Shown here in pieces: positions 48,289 through 58,302 of a stretch of 64,000 nucleotides of DNA. The translations under genes were made by a program, and so were the position numbers. The notes below the pieces were generated by a model. The model worked only from the letters and a program-made list of their open reading frames with translations. It did no database searches and was not told the DNA's origin. This DNA is from Hyphomicrobiaceae bacterium (lineage in GTDB: Bacteria > Pseudomonadota > Alphaproteobacteria > Rhizobiales > Hyphomicrobiaceae), in NCBI GenBank assembly GCA_002919265.1, contig PKEY01000070.1, forward strand, positions 1 through 64,000. Direction: 5' to 3'. How positions within the stretch are numbered: position 1 is the stretch's first letter; every line of letters begins with the position of its first letter.

Positions 48289-48795
48289 TTAGTCCGCGCT
48301 GCGAAGGCCGTTCTGCACCAGCTTGAGGATGTGTGACAACCAAGCGAGCGATAGCAGAACTACGCCGATCGGGAGGAGCGACTTGGCAACAAATACCGGA
48401 GCCTGCCATGCTCCGGTCGCGGACACTTCGTTCATCATGTAGGACTGCCACGCAAAGCGCGTGCCGAACCACAGAAGCGTGCCGGCAAACAGAACGAATA
48501 GAAGAGAGCTGATTGTCAGGTCGACGACCGCTTTGGCGCGCGGTGGCAAACGCGTGAAAAGAATGTCGACGCGGACGAACTGGCCGCGCTGCAACGTCCA
48601 CGCGCCACCAAGGAACACATAGGCGGCCAATAGCCATCCACTCAGGTCGTAAACCCAACCCCACGACATGCCGAAAAACGTTCTCGTAATCATTTCGAGA
48701 ACGATCAGCCCAGTCATGAGGAGGGTAAGCAAGGAGGCGGCTTTGCCAATCGTTTCAACTAGACGGTCGATCCAGCGGATCAAAAACTCAAGCAA
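48289..48795 (-). CDS. TRAP transporter small permease (DctQ type)
   Basis: A 168-residue protein with four hydrophobic helices of the DctQ family (GKAASLLTLLMTGLIVLEMITR, then GAWTLQRGQFVRVDIL). The TTG at 48795 is preferred because GAGGAGGGGG sits directly upstream; the ORF-track start is an earlier TTG that includes this site in the coding region. It pairs with the large permease. Confidence 0.88.
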   Translation of the reverse strand: MLEFLIRWIDRLVETIGKAASLLTLLMTGLIVLEMITRTFFGMSWGWVYDLSGWLLAAYVFLGGAWTLQRGQFVRVDILFTRLPPRAKAVVDLTISSLLFVLFAGTLLWFGTRFAWQSYMMNEVSATGAWQAPVFVAKSLLPIGVVLLSLAWLSHILKLVQNGLRSAD

Positions 48796-48885
48796 TGCCC
48801 CCTCCTCTGGCAATGTCAACTCTCGCGAGGATGAGAATACGAAGCAGCTCCGGAGAACTTGGCCGAAGCTGCTCTTGCGCTAGCC

Positions 48886-49908
48886 TTAGCGCCCCAACTC
48901 GGCGAGGAACTTCTTCAAGAGCTCGACACCTCTCGCGGCCATTTGGTCCTCGTTTGCATAGGCCTCCCAAAGCTCGCGAGCTGCGACCTCCATTTTGACC
49001 CACTCCTCCTCGGGGATAACGGAAATCTGCACACCCGCTGCCTGCATTTCGCGCATCGCCTTCGCGTCTGCCATTGCGCTAAGCGCAATATAATCGAACG
49101 AGGAAGCAACGGCCGCTTCGTTCAGAATAGCCTTGATATCGTCAGGCAGCTGGTTCCAGGCCGCCATGTTGACGGCAAAGAAGTTGTTCGGCACCGGCAT
49201 CGGCGACGGCTGCACGTAGTACTTGGCAACCTCGTGGTAGGAATTGTTCTTGTTCCCAGCCGGGCTCGCCCAACGCGCAGCATCGATCGCACCAGTTGCC
49301 AAGCCGGTATAGATATCGCCGCCGCCCATGAACACCGGCGTGGCGCCCATCTTCTCATACCACTTCGCCTCGAGCCCGAAGGAGCGGATCTTCAGACCTT
49401 TGAAATCCTCGGCCGAACGGATCGGCTTTTTCGAGACGATATCCCACGGCGGAGACAGCTGCGGACCGAGATAGAAAACGCCATGCTTGGCATACGCCTC
49501 ACGGACGAGGTCGAGGAAGCCGAATTTGTAGAAGAAGTTGTAGCGTTCAATCGGCGTGCGCAGCGATCCTGGGACGCCATTCTCGAGGTTGGCGATAGGC
49601 CCGATCTTTCCAGCGAAATAACCACCGGTCAGAACGCCCATCTCAACCATACCGGAGCCGACAGCCTCCAGGCCTTCCTGTACCGGGAAAAGCGCGCCTA
49701 CGGGGAAAACCTGAAACTTGATCCGGCCGCCTGACATCTCCTCGGCCAGCTTCACGAACTTCTCTTCGAGCGCGATGTAGCCGGGTTCGCCCGGATTTAA
49801 GTTGCTCTGAATTCGCCAATTGAAATCGGCAGCCTGAGCGGCGCCAACAGCCGCAATGGCCATTACCCCCGACGCAATTACGCTCGCCACTCCCCTCAGC
49901 AATCGCAT
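48886..49908 (-). CDS. TRAP transporter periplasmic solute-binding protein (DctP type)
   Basis: A 340-residue protein with a signal peptide (MRLLRGVASVIASGVMAIAAVGAAQA) and DctP-family segments (FEEK-like EEKFVKLAEEMSGGRIKFQVFPVGALF, shown here in part; DFKGLKIRSFGLEAK). It binds an organic acid for the TRAP importer. The ATG at 49908 is followed directly by the signal peptide; the 58-codon ORF-track extension has no support. First gene of the dctPQM-like operon. Confidence 0.92.
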   Translation of the reverse strand: MRLLRGVASVIASGVMAIAAVGAAQAADFNWRIQSNLNPGEPGYIALEEKFVKLAEEMSGGRIKFQVFPVGALFPVQEGLEAVGSGMVEMGVLTGGYFAGKIGPIANLENGVPGSLRTPIERYNFFYKFGFLDLVREAYAKHGVFYLGPQLSPPWDIVSKKPIRSAEDFKGLKIRSFGLEAKWYEKMGATPVFMGGGDIYTGLATGAIDAARWASPAGNKNNSYHEVAKYYVQPSPMPVPNNFFAVNMAAWNQLPDDIKAILNEAAVASSFDYIALSAMADAKAMREMQAAGVQISVIPEEEWVKMEVAARELWEAYANEDQMAARGVELLKKFLAELGR

Positions 49909-50249
49909 AGGCACACCTTTCCTCGACAAAGACACCCCCAAATAAGGGCCAACTTCCGGCGAATACCGCACACAGCGATGCGGCTCTCCAAGAAGCTCCC
50001 AAGGCTGTGATGGAAGTTTCGTTTTTCGATACTTGTTTTCTGTTCCTGAAACTCTGTCACGCTGCAAACAGGGTGTCAACGGTCATACATACAGCACTCA
50101 TGACCAAGCATTGATCGTCATAACCTTATAGTGGAAGGCCAATTTCTCTGCCCCGACCAATAAATCGACCAGCGGCGATGTCTGTGCAGACGATCCCGCC
50201 TCTTCCCTGGGCGAGCTTCTCAAGCTCAAAAAATTGAAGGGGAATCGGG
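49909..50249. promoter_or_regulatory. TRAP operon promoter region with shared motif
   Basis: This 341-base gap holds no gene. At 50024-50034 it contains TTTCGATACTT, closely matching the two motifs between hyuA and iclR, and flanking half-sites AGTTTC (50015-50020) and GAAACTC (50048-50054) in the same orientation as the hyuA dyad. It is the likely promoter/operator of the TRAP genes. The tlpA stop lies at its right edge. Confidence 0.5.
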
Positions 50250-50912
50250 CTACGATCCCGCGCCCAGAACCGCGCGGATCAGGCGCTTTGCATCCTCACT
50301 GTCCCATTCTGCGGGTCCAGTGAGGCGGCCGATTTCGCGCCCGTCTCCGTCAATCAAAATAGTAACGGGCAGGCCGACGGCTTTGAGCTGCGAGGTAGCT
50401 CTGGTCGTGGGATCGACGTAAAGTCCGAGAGCTTTCACATCGATCTGATTAAGAAACTTCCTGGACACTTCTGCCCCACCGCGGTCCACACTGAGCGCGA
50501 CGACCTCGAAATGCTCAGAGCCTAATGCCTGCTGCAAGCGGTCGAGTGCCGGCATTTCTTTGCGACATGGTGCGCACCAAGTGGCCCAGAGATTGAGAAG
50601 CACGACCTTGCCGCGCCAATCTGCGAGGGAGCGCTCAGCGCCAGTACCGTCAAAGAATTTGAAATCGGGCAGCGGCTCCGGCTCCTTCTTGAACACGAAG
50701 GCCGCCATGTGGCCCTTGCTCAAATCATTGGCGCCAGGGCCGCGCGGAAGCTGCCGCGGTGTCTCGGCTGCCGAGCTTCCTGAGACTGAGGTCCGCGCCG
50801 CCGTCGTCTTAACGTTGTCAGGCCGTCCTAGAGTGACGTATACCGCGCCAAATCCAATCAGCGCTGCCGCGAGAACCACGAGCAAGGATCTGGCGGTTGC
50901 TGAGTTCAGCAT
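50250..50912 (-). CDS. tlpA: TlpA-type thiol:disulfide oxidoreductase
   Basis: A 220-residue membrane-anchored thioredoxin-like protein with an N-terminal helix (SLLVVLAAALIGFGAVYVTLG), a linker, and the active site WATWCAPCRKEMP. In rhizobia TlpA reduces periplasmic thiols for cytochrome oxidase assembly. The start at 50912 is chosen because the ORF-track extension overlaps argH on the other strand. Divergent from argH, as in other Hyphomicrobiales. Confidence 0.9.
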   Translation of the reverse strand: MLNSATARSLLVVLAAALIGFGAVYVTLGRPDNVKTTAARTSVSGSSAAETPRQLPRGPGANDLSKGHMAAFVFKKEPEPLPDFKFFDGTGAERSLADWRGKVVLLNLWATWCAPCRKEMPALDRLQQALGSEHFEVVALSVDRGGAEVSRKFLNQIDVKALGLYVDPTTRATSQLKAVGLPVTILIDGDGREIGRLTGPAEWDSEDAKRLIRAVLGAGS

Positions 50913-50975
50913 ATCGCGTACTCGGCCCTTCTTTGATTGTCGCGTCGCGAACTGAAGCCGTAGGAGCCCCGATCC

Positions 50976-52397
50976 ATGGACAACGATTCGGCCAACAACT
51001 CGGCCAACAAGATGTGGGGAGGCCGGTTTTCCATGTCGCCGGCCCAGATCATGGAGGAGATTAACGCCTCCATAGACTTCGACAAGGTTCTGGCCCCGCA
51101 AGATATACGCGGCTCGAAGGCGCATGCGGCAATGCTTGCCGCCCAGGGCATCATCTCGAAGGAAGATGAAGCCAGTATTCAGGCGGGCCTCGACCAGATC
51201 ATGGCCGAGATTGAGGCTGGAACCTTCAAGTTCTCGCGGTCCCTTGAGGACGTGCATATGAACGTGGAGGCGCGCCTCAAGGACATCATCGGCGCGCCGG
51301 CAGGTCGGCTTCACACAGCGCGCTCGCGAAACGATCAGGTTGCGCTCGACTTCCGCCTGTACGTACGCGACCGGATCGATGAGTTCGACAGTGCTCTCGC
51401 GGGGTTGCAGCTCGCGCTGGCCCGCAAGGCGGAAGTGCATGCAGAAACGATCATGCCGGGCTTCACGCATTTGCAGCCCGCGCAGCCCGTGACCTTCGGC
51501 CATCACCTGTTGGCCTACGTTGAGATGCTTTCGCGCGATCGTGGTCGCCTGCGGGATGCCCGAGCTCGGCTCAACGAATGCCCGCTGGGTGCAGCGGCTC
51601 TGGCCGGCACGTCTTTCCCGATAGATCGCGAAATGACAGCCCGGGCGCTTGGCTTCGACCGCCCGACGGCCAACTCGCTCGATAGCGTTTCCGATCGCGA
51701 TTTCGCCCTCGAAACGCTTTCAGCGGCGAGCATCGCGGCAATGCACCTTTCGCGGCTGGCAGAAGAAATCGTCATCTGGATGACGCCGCAGTTCGGGTTC
51801 ATCCGCCTGTCCGATCGCTTCACCACCGGCTCATCGATTATGCCGCAGAAGCGCAATCCCGATGCGGCCGAGCTGATCCGGGCAAAAGTTGGACGCATCG
51901 CCGCCGCGTTTCAAAGCCTCCTGATGGTAATGAAGGGGCTGCCTCTCACCTACTCGAAGGACATGCAGGAGGACAAAGAGGTCACGTTCGACGCCCTCGA
52001 TAATTTCGCTCTGGTCATCGCAGCTATGACCGGAATGGTCGAGGACATGGAGCCCAACATTGAGGCCATGCGGCGCGCCGCGAGCAGCGGCTATTCAACA
52101 GCCACCGATCTTGCGGACTGGCTGGTGCAGCGATTAGGCGTGCCCTTCCGTGAAGCCCACCACATCACAGGGCGAATAGTTGCAGAAGCAGAGCGCCGCG
52201 GCGTCGAACTCGAGCATCTACCACTCGAGGCGATGCAAGCCATCGAGCCTCGCATCACCGCCGATGTTTACTCTGTTCTCAGCGTAGAAAACTCCGTTCG
52301 GAGCCGCACCAGTTATGGTGGAACGGCGCCACACAACGTCAGAGAAATGGCTCGTTTGTGGATAAACCGGTTGGGAGAAAATCAAATGCGAGGTTAA
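50976..52397 (+). CDS. argH: Argininosuccinate lyase
   Basis: A 473-residue fumarase-superfamily enzyme that releases arginine and fumarate from argininosuccinate. Signatures: NKMWGGRFS near the N-terminus, [14 protein letters not shown], and the catalytic loop [18 protein letters not shown]. Followed 58 bases later by a small secreted protein gene rather than the lptM-lysA pair usual in relatives. Confidence 0.96.
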   Translation: MDNDSANNSANKMWGGRFSMSPAQIMEEINASIDFDKVLAPQDIRGSKAHAAMLAAQGIISKEDEASIQAGLDQIMAEIEAGTFKFSRSLEDVHMNVEARLKDIIGAPAGRLHTARSRNDQVALDFRLYVRDRIDEFDSALAGLQLALARKAEVHAETIMPGFTHLQPAQPVTFGHHLLAYVEMLSRDRGRLRDARARLNECPLGAAALAGTSFPIDREMTARALGFDRPTANSLDSVSDRDFALETLSAASIAAMHLSRLAEEIVIWMTPQFGFIRLSDRFTTGSSIMPQKRNPDAAELIRAKVGRIAAAFQSLLMVMKGLPLTYSKDMQEDKEVTFDALDNFALVIAAMTGMVEDMEPNIEAMRRAASSGYSTATDLADWLVQRLGVPFREAHHITGRIVAEAERRGVELEHLPLEAMQAIEPRITADVYSVLSVENSVRSRTSYGGTAPHNVREMARLWINRLGENQMRG

Positions 52398-52455
52398 GTT
52401 GCTCCTATCCCATTGCGGGGAAAGGGATAACCGAGCTTTAGGGGGACTCGGGAGA

Positions 52456-52758
52456 ATGCGGGGTATGATCGCGGCCGGCGCCGTTTGCGCCGGTTGGTTC
52501 ATGTTGTGCACCCAGAGTATCGGCGAGCCCTTCAATACCTGGACCTATTACGAATGCGTGCAGGATTGCCGGGACAATAAACCAATCGAAATGACGCTTC
52601 AGCAGTGCATCATCCTGCAGAAGTGCGATCAATATCCGCGACCGCGTCGCACCTATCAGGAATGCGTTCGATACTGTGAAGCCCAATTGGTACTGACTGG
52701 CCAGACACTGCAACAGTGCATCGCAAAGTACGTCTGCAGCCAGTATCCGCAGAGGTAA
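52456..52758 (+). CDS. Small secreted protein with two cysteine-rich repeats
   Basis: A 100-residue protein with a likely signal peptide (cleavage near QSIG-EPF) and two tandem repeats of about 32 residues, each with the spacing C-x3-C-x12/13-C-x5-C and a shared LQQCI and QYP. The pattern suggests a pair of disulfide-closed helical hairpins, similar in logic to twin-cysteine small proteins. I do not recognise the family. Start ATG 52456 (52465 is a close alternative with GGAGA upstream); the ORF-track extension has no site. It lies after argH and converges on bpt. Confidence 0.65.
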   Translation: MRGMIAAGAVCAGWFMLCTQSIGEPFNTWTYYECVQDCRDNKPIEMTLQQCIILQKCDQYPRPRRTYQECVRYCEAQLVLTGQTLQQCIAKYVCSQYPQR

Positions 52759-52819
52759 TGCGGACACTCATTGACGCTGCTATTCGCAGCATCGCGCGTT
52801 CGTGATTCGACGCTAAACG

Positions 52820-53554
52820 CTAGGCCCGTACCCAGCCATTGCTCGTGAGCCGCTCTTGCGGCTGGAAACGCGTCTTGTAGCTCATCTTGCGCGAGCCCTC
52901 GATCCAATATCCGAGGTACAGGTAGGGCAAGCCAAGCTGGCGCGTGTACTCGATGTGTTCGAGGATCATGTAGGTTCCCAAGCTGCGGCGCGGCACGCTC
53001 GTATCGTAGAAGCTGTAAACCATCGAAATGCCGTCCGAAAGCCGATCGCAAAGCGCCACCGCCGCCAGCGGCCCCGATAGCGACTCTCCGGATTCAGGAC
53101 GCACGCGATATTCGGAGAGAAACGTATCGACGATGGTGTCTTCCACCATCATGGCATAATCGAGCACCGTCATGTCGGCCATGCCGCCATCGGAATGACG
53201 GGCGTCGATATAGCTGCGGAAGAGCGCGTATTGTTCGGCGGTCGGCCGCGGTGGAATTCGCCTGACGGCAAGATCCCGATTGGCATCCATCACGCGCCTG
53301 AAGCTGCGCGAAAACTTGAACTCGTTGACGGGCACGCGCACCGAAATGCAGGACTGGCACCCCTCGCAGTAGGGCATATAGGCGACGTTCTGACTTCGAC
53401 GGAAGCCGCCCTTAAGTAGATGGTCGATGAGCGCTGGCGGTTTGTCGTGCGTGAGATGCGTGAACAGCTTACGCTCCAGCCGGCCCGGCAAATATGGGCA
53501 CGGCTGCGGTGCAGTCACATAGAATTCCGGAAAGTTCTTCTGCTGTTCTGTCAT
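52820..53554 (-). CDS. bpt: Leucyl/arginyl-tRNA--protein transferase, Bpt type
   Basis: A 244-residue aminoacyl-tRNA-protein transferase of the ATE/Bpt family with [36 protein letters not shown] (the conserved cysteine cluster) and [15 protein letters not shown] with LYLGYWI. It adds an amino acid to the N-terminus of proteins, marking them for ClpS/ClpAP degradation. ATG 53554 matches the usual start of the family (MTEQ); ATG 53590 adds 12 residues. Confidence 0.9.
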   Translation of the reverse strand: MTEQQKNFPEFYVTAPQPCPYLPGRLERKLFTHLTHDKPPALIDHLLKGGFRRSQNVAYMPYCEGCQSCISVRVPVNEFKFSRSFRRVMDANRDLAVRRIPPRPTAEQYALFRSYIDARHSDGGMADMTVLDYAMMVEDTIVDTFLSEYRVRPESGESLSGPLAAVALCDRLSDGISMVYSFYDTSVPRRSLGTYMILEHIEYTRQLGLPYLYLGYWIEGSRKMSYKTRFQPQERLTSNGWVRA

Positions 53555-53659
53555 TCGACTGGCGTTTCGGGGCGAACGCTTGGGCTCCATGCTCGCAATC
53601 GTTGTATTGAGAGTAAGTGAGCTGCCCTCGCCTAATCAAGCGCGGTGACAATTGAGCCT

Positions 53660-54997
53660 TTATCGATACAAGCCATGCCGCGCTCCCAAGAGCCCCTCCG
53701 GCCGCCAGATCAGCAGTGCGGCCAACAGGGTGTAGATAGCCAAATCACGATATTCGATCGGAAAAAGGATCGACCAGACCATCTCGGCTCCGCCGATGAG
53801 GATGGCACCGAGAAGCGCGCCAGGGATTGATCCGATCCCGCCTGCGATAGCGGCGATCAGCGCCTTGAGGCCGAAAACAATTCCGCCGGCAAATCCAACA
53901 CCTCCGTAATAGAACGTGACGATGGTGCCCGCGAGGCCGGCCAATCCGCATGCGAGCACAAAGGTGGTCATGAGGAGGCCTCGAAAGTTTACGCCCAAGA
54001 GCGCGGCGGCGATGGGGTCGTCGGCACAGGCCCGCCAGCTGCGGCCGTACCGCGTCCACTTCATCATTGCGAGCAACCCTAACGCCACGAAAACGGCGAA
54101 TGCGCTAACCGAGATTCCAATCGGCGTAACGGTGACGACGAAGCCTTCACTCGCTGCAATGGCCGTCGGATTGTTGAAGAACGGCTCCATCCACCGCAAG
54201 GCTGAGCCCTGGGACAAGCGCATATACTCCTGCAGCGCCATAGCGAGGCCAACCGTGGCGATCAGTACTTGCTGGCCAGACGCGCGATGGAGGGGCTCGA
54301 AGATGAAGCGACTTGCGACATAACCGTGCGTCCCCGCTGCGAAGAGCCCGAGCGCGAGGCTCACGGCAAGCACGTCCGGCCAGAAAGTCAGCGCGCCGGC
54401 AAGTGGAACTCCGAGCAGAGCTGCATAACCACCCAGCGCCGCGAATTCCCCGAACGCCAGGTTGATCCTGCCGATAAGTCCGTACACAAGGGCGTAGGCT
54501 GGCGCGAGAACGGCGTAGATACCGATAAGCGGCAAGGCGGAGACGACGTGCTGGAGAACGAACGCTAGCGGTTGCGAGATTTGGGGTACGTAGCCGAGTT
54601 GGAGATACGGTGCCGGATCGGCCGCTGCCGATTCCTGCGAGCCCAGCCAGAACAGCTTCAGGATGGCGAGGCGAACTTCGCTGAGCTCTTTGCCATCACT
54701 CCAGGCCGCAACCAGCCGGTCATTCGTATCAAAAAGCACTGTTCCAAACCGGCAAAGTAGAGTGCGCGTTCGCTGATGACCGGAAGCGGTACGCACTGCA
54801 TAGCGGACCTCCACCCCACCACCAGGGGCCTTGGTCGTCGACTGGACTTGGAAGCTGCTCTCGGGCGGATTGATCGCCGGAATCAACATCCGGCAAATTC
54901 GGGCTTCGTGCGCGTCGGGCAAGCCGCTGCACCCTCCCAGCACCGTGAGCACCAGTGCCGCAACAACAATCCGAAACTCATCAGGCCAGCGCGCCAA
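53660..54997 (-). CDS. LivH-like ABC permease with lipoprotein-like N-terminal domain
   Basis: A 445-residue protein. The C-terminal ~300 residues are a branched-chain amino acid-type permease (LVYGLIGRINLAFGEFAALGGYAAL; IGSIPGALLGAILIGGAEM). The N-terminal ~130 residues are different: a signal-like helix with a lipobox-like LGGC near residue 22, then a beta-rich segment. The partner genes livM, livF, livG and a binding protein are absent nearby. It lies between hemB and bpt. Whether the extension is periplasmic or lipid-anchored is unknown. This may be a known conserved variant in the order, but I could not check. Confidence 0.75.
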   Translation of the reverse strand: MARWPDEFRIVVAALVLTVLGGCSGLPDAHEARICRMLIPAINPPESSFQVQSTTKAPGGGVEVRYAVRTASGHQRTRTLLCRFGTVLFDTNDRLVAAWSDGKELSEVRLAILKLFWLGSQESAAADPAPYLQLGYVPQISQPLAFVLQHVVSALPLIGIYAVLAPAYALVYGLIGRINLAFGEFAALGGYAALLGVPLAGALTFWPDVLAVSLALGLFAAGTHGYVASRFIFEPLHRASGQQVLIATVGLAMALQEYMRLSQGSALRWMEPFFNNPTAIAASEGFVVTVTPIGISVSAFAVFVALGLLAMMKWTRYGRSWRACADDPIAAALLGVNFRGLLMTTFVLACGLAGLAGTIVTFYYGGVGFAGGIVFGLKALIAAIAGGIGSIPGALLGAILIGGAEMVWSILFPIEYRDLAIYTLLAALLIWRPEGLLGARHGLYR

Positions 54998-55055
54998 AAT
55001 TCAGGTCCCCGGTCAGATGGCTGACCTTGGTGCATCCACCCCGCGGCCTGATGTT

Positions 55056-56224
<1,169 letters not shown>

Positions 56225-56332
56225 TTATGCTTGAGACGGTCCGGGTGTTTCCCCAAGAGCCCCCACGCACTCAAACGATGGCGGCCGGATATCTCGGCGA
56301 TGCGCCCGCCCATCATCTCAAAGATTTACGGC

Positions 56333-56614
56333 TCATATCAGCCCCCGCTCTTCGAGCAGACGGCGCACCTCGATGAGGCTTCCGACATGCTGGCCGACCA
56401 GCGCGCTCGCCTGAGACAGCGCACGGATGCTGTGCCTGAAGCTACGTTGCATGTGCCAATCAGCCGTCTTCCAGGAGGGCGCCTTGCGGCTTTCTCGGCT
56501 TGCATCTTCGGCCAATCGCAGATTCTTGCGCACCTCGGCCCAGAGCAGAAAGTCGGACGCGCCTGAACGGTGGCTCAGCGTCGGAATATGGTCGTGTACC
56601 GCTACTTGTGACAT
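56333..56614 (-). CDS. Small hypothetical protein downstream of a LexA box
   Basis: A 93-residue soluble, basic and probably helical protein starting MSQVAVHDHIPTL; third codon positions are GC-rich, supporting that it is coded. GGAG precedes the ATG by ten bases. GTG at 56689 would extend it by 25 residues and shorten the leader. A perfect GTTC-N7-GTTC LexA box lies upstream. I do not recognise the family; it could be a damage-induced protein. The overlapping plus-strand ORF at 56231 is less convincing. Confidence 0.5.
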   Translation of the reverse strand: MSQVAVHDHIPTLSHRSGASDFLLWAEVRKNLRLAEDASRESRKAPSWKTADWHMQRSFRHSIRALSQASALVGQHVGSLIEVRRLLEERGLI

Positions 56615-56922
56615 CTCGCGAAATCTCCGAGCTGCGAGAATTGGGAACCGAAAAGGAGGGGCAGCCAATCTGTGGCCGACCGGACGCACTCGCTACACGA
56701 CGCGACGAACTGTGAACTGTCTATGTTCTATATTTGTTCCAATGAATAGTCCACAGAAATTTTCACGCTTTGTTCTCGTGATCTTAGGTACCAGTCTACA
56801 CGGCGGGGACGGCGCGGCCCTCGCGTTCACTTCATCGCGTGAGAAGCTCGGCGGAAAATCCGCTAAACTACTCAGGTTTACGGTTAGGACAGGGCGTGTT
56901 CGGAGCGACTAAGGATTAGCTC
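56615..56922. other. Region between the small LexA-box gene and the extensin gene
   Basis: About 308 bases with no convincing gene. It contains the LexA box and the presumed promoter for the minus-strand small gene. A plus-strand frame starting just after the box (56743) is short and starts too close to the box to be likely. Confidence 0.5.
56725..56739. promoter_or_regulatory. Alphaproteobacterial LexA (SOS) box
   Basis: GTTC-TATATTT-GTTC matches exactly the GTTC-N7-GTTC consensus recognised by alphaproteobacterial LexA, with an AT-rich spacer like those before imuA and recA in relatives. On the minus strand it reads GAAC-N7-GAAC, 111 bases before the small gene ending at 56333. No other SOS gene is next to it. 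Confidence 0.7.
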
Positions 56923-58137
56923 CTACTCGCAGTAATTACTGTTTCTGCGCTTGGCCATGTCCAAGTGAAAATGGTTGCGGTGCGCCTCGTTGGCCTCTGG
57001 CCCGAGGACCGTTCCGAAATGTCGGCACGCGGCGCCGTGAATCGCTCGGAGAAATCGTGCAGCGCGATTATCAGGCTGAGCCTCCAGCGCCTTCATGTTC
57101 GATGTGCTTCCGGGCCCGCCAAGATGGCTGGCTGTCCTAAGAACCGGCACTTCCTTGCGCTTATCGCGTGGCGCCTTTTGCCCTTTCGCTTCGCGTTTCA
57201 CCGCCGGAGCGGTTGCCAATGCGACGGTCTTTCGGATCGGTAAGGGAACGGTCTTTCGCACCGGCAAAGGGATCGACTTGCGGACCGACAGCGGAATTGC
57301 GGATGCCATCATGATGTTTGCAGCCTGGCGGTCCCCATTTTTCGAAACCGCTTCGGACGCAGAGTTGCCAGCCGACTTGGAACTTGCCGCAGCCGCTGCG
57401 CGCTTTGCTTCTTCCTCGGCTTTGGCGCGCGCTACGATGGCTTGCACATCCCGCGCCGTCAGTCCCCATCCGGTAAGGAGATTGACCTCCAGTCCTGACT
57501 TGGTCGTGAAGCTGCCGATGTCAACGGCGTTCGCCAAAGCGTGTTCGCTGAGCCGTGTCGTCTTGCGACCGTAGGCGTTGCGGCATGAATAGGAGCTCAT
57601 GGTGCCGATCTTCACGATCGGGCCGTCGAGATGCTCCTTGGCCAATGGTTGCAGATCCTCCTTTATCCATTTCGCCAGCGAAGCGACCAGGTCGCACGTG
57701 ACGGTCACCGGTGGAGAGAAGGCGACCTCAGGATTCCGACCAATGCTGACGAGTCGCACAGGGGCAGGCGCACCGCACTGGCCTTCCTTGATGGGGTCGG
57801 CGGCTTCAATCACTGCCTCGATGCCGCGGAGAACCTTGTCGCAATGAGCCTTGGCTTCCCGGATCTCCTCCTCAGTCCACGTCAGCGGAGGCGTCGACGC
57901 AGACCCAGCCTTGTCAGTGCTGTTTGCTTTCTGGTTCTCTGATCCAGTGTTGCTGGGCTGCTCGGCCTGCGATGGACCTGCTGCATCCGATTTGCCAGAG
58001 TTCGCCTCTTTCTGAGATTTCTCTACAGCTGGTCCGCTTTTTGTGACACGAGCGCCACGTTCCTTCGCAGACACCTGGTGAGCGGCAAATATCAGCGCGG
58101 TCAGCGCCAGAAGGGCGGTAGAAACAACCTTCATCAT
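56923..58137 (-). CDS. Extensin-like C-terminal domain protein, secreted
   Basis: A 404-residue exported protein with signal peptide (MMKVVSTALLALTALIFAAHQVSA), a low-complexity Lys/Ser-rich linker, an extensin-like domain (VVTCD-like VTCDLVASLAKWI; SYSCRNAYGRKTTRLSEHALANAVDI) and a second half of the domain after a long Ala/Lys/Pro-rich insert, ending FRAIH-like FLRAIHGAACRHFGTVLGP and HRNHFHLDM. The His/Asp pattern resembles a D,D-peptidase-like metal site, so cell wall binding or hydrolysis is plausible. The insert with repeated SVRKSIPLPVRKTVPLPIR-type pieces is unusual. Confidence 0.83.
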   Translation of the reverse strand: MMKVVSTALLALTALIFAAHQVSAKERGARVTKSGPAVEKSQKEANSGKSDAAGPSQAEQPSNTGSENQKANSTDKAGSASTPPLTWTEEEIREAKAHCDKVLRGIEAVIEAADPIKEGQCGAPAPVRLVSIGRNPEVAFSPPVTVTCDLVASLAKWIKEDLQPLAKEHLDGPIVKIGTMSSYSCRNAYGRKTTRLSEHALANAVDIGSFTTKSGLEVNLLTGWGLTARDVQAIVARAKAEEEAKRAAAAASSKSAGNSASEAVSKNGDRQAANIMMASAIPLSVRKSIPLPVRKTVPLPIRKTVALATAPAVKREAKGQKAPRDKRKEVPVLRTASHLGGPGSTSNMKALEAQPDNRAARFLRAIHGAACRHFGTVLGPEANEAHRNHFHLDMAKRRNSNYCE

Positions 58138-58302
58138 CAGTGCCTGTGGTATCGCGCCACTCTGGCGCGGGACAGATACGTTTCCCCAGCGGCGTTTGAG
58201 CTGAGTTTCGCCCGATCTCCGTCCCATGTATAGGCCCATACGGTACTTCGGGCGCCGTAGTGTTCTTTTCAGGCCGCACTAACCCGAGCCTCGTTAGGAA
58301 GC

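Noticed and set aside
48859-49734. 291-residue plus-strand ORF
   Set aside because: Antisense to the TRAP binding protein; no motifs and no ribosome site.
56743-56912. Plus-strand short ORF immediately after the LexA box
   Set aside because: It starts four bases after the box, so a promoter using the box could not transcribe its leader, and the translation shows no features.
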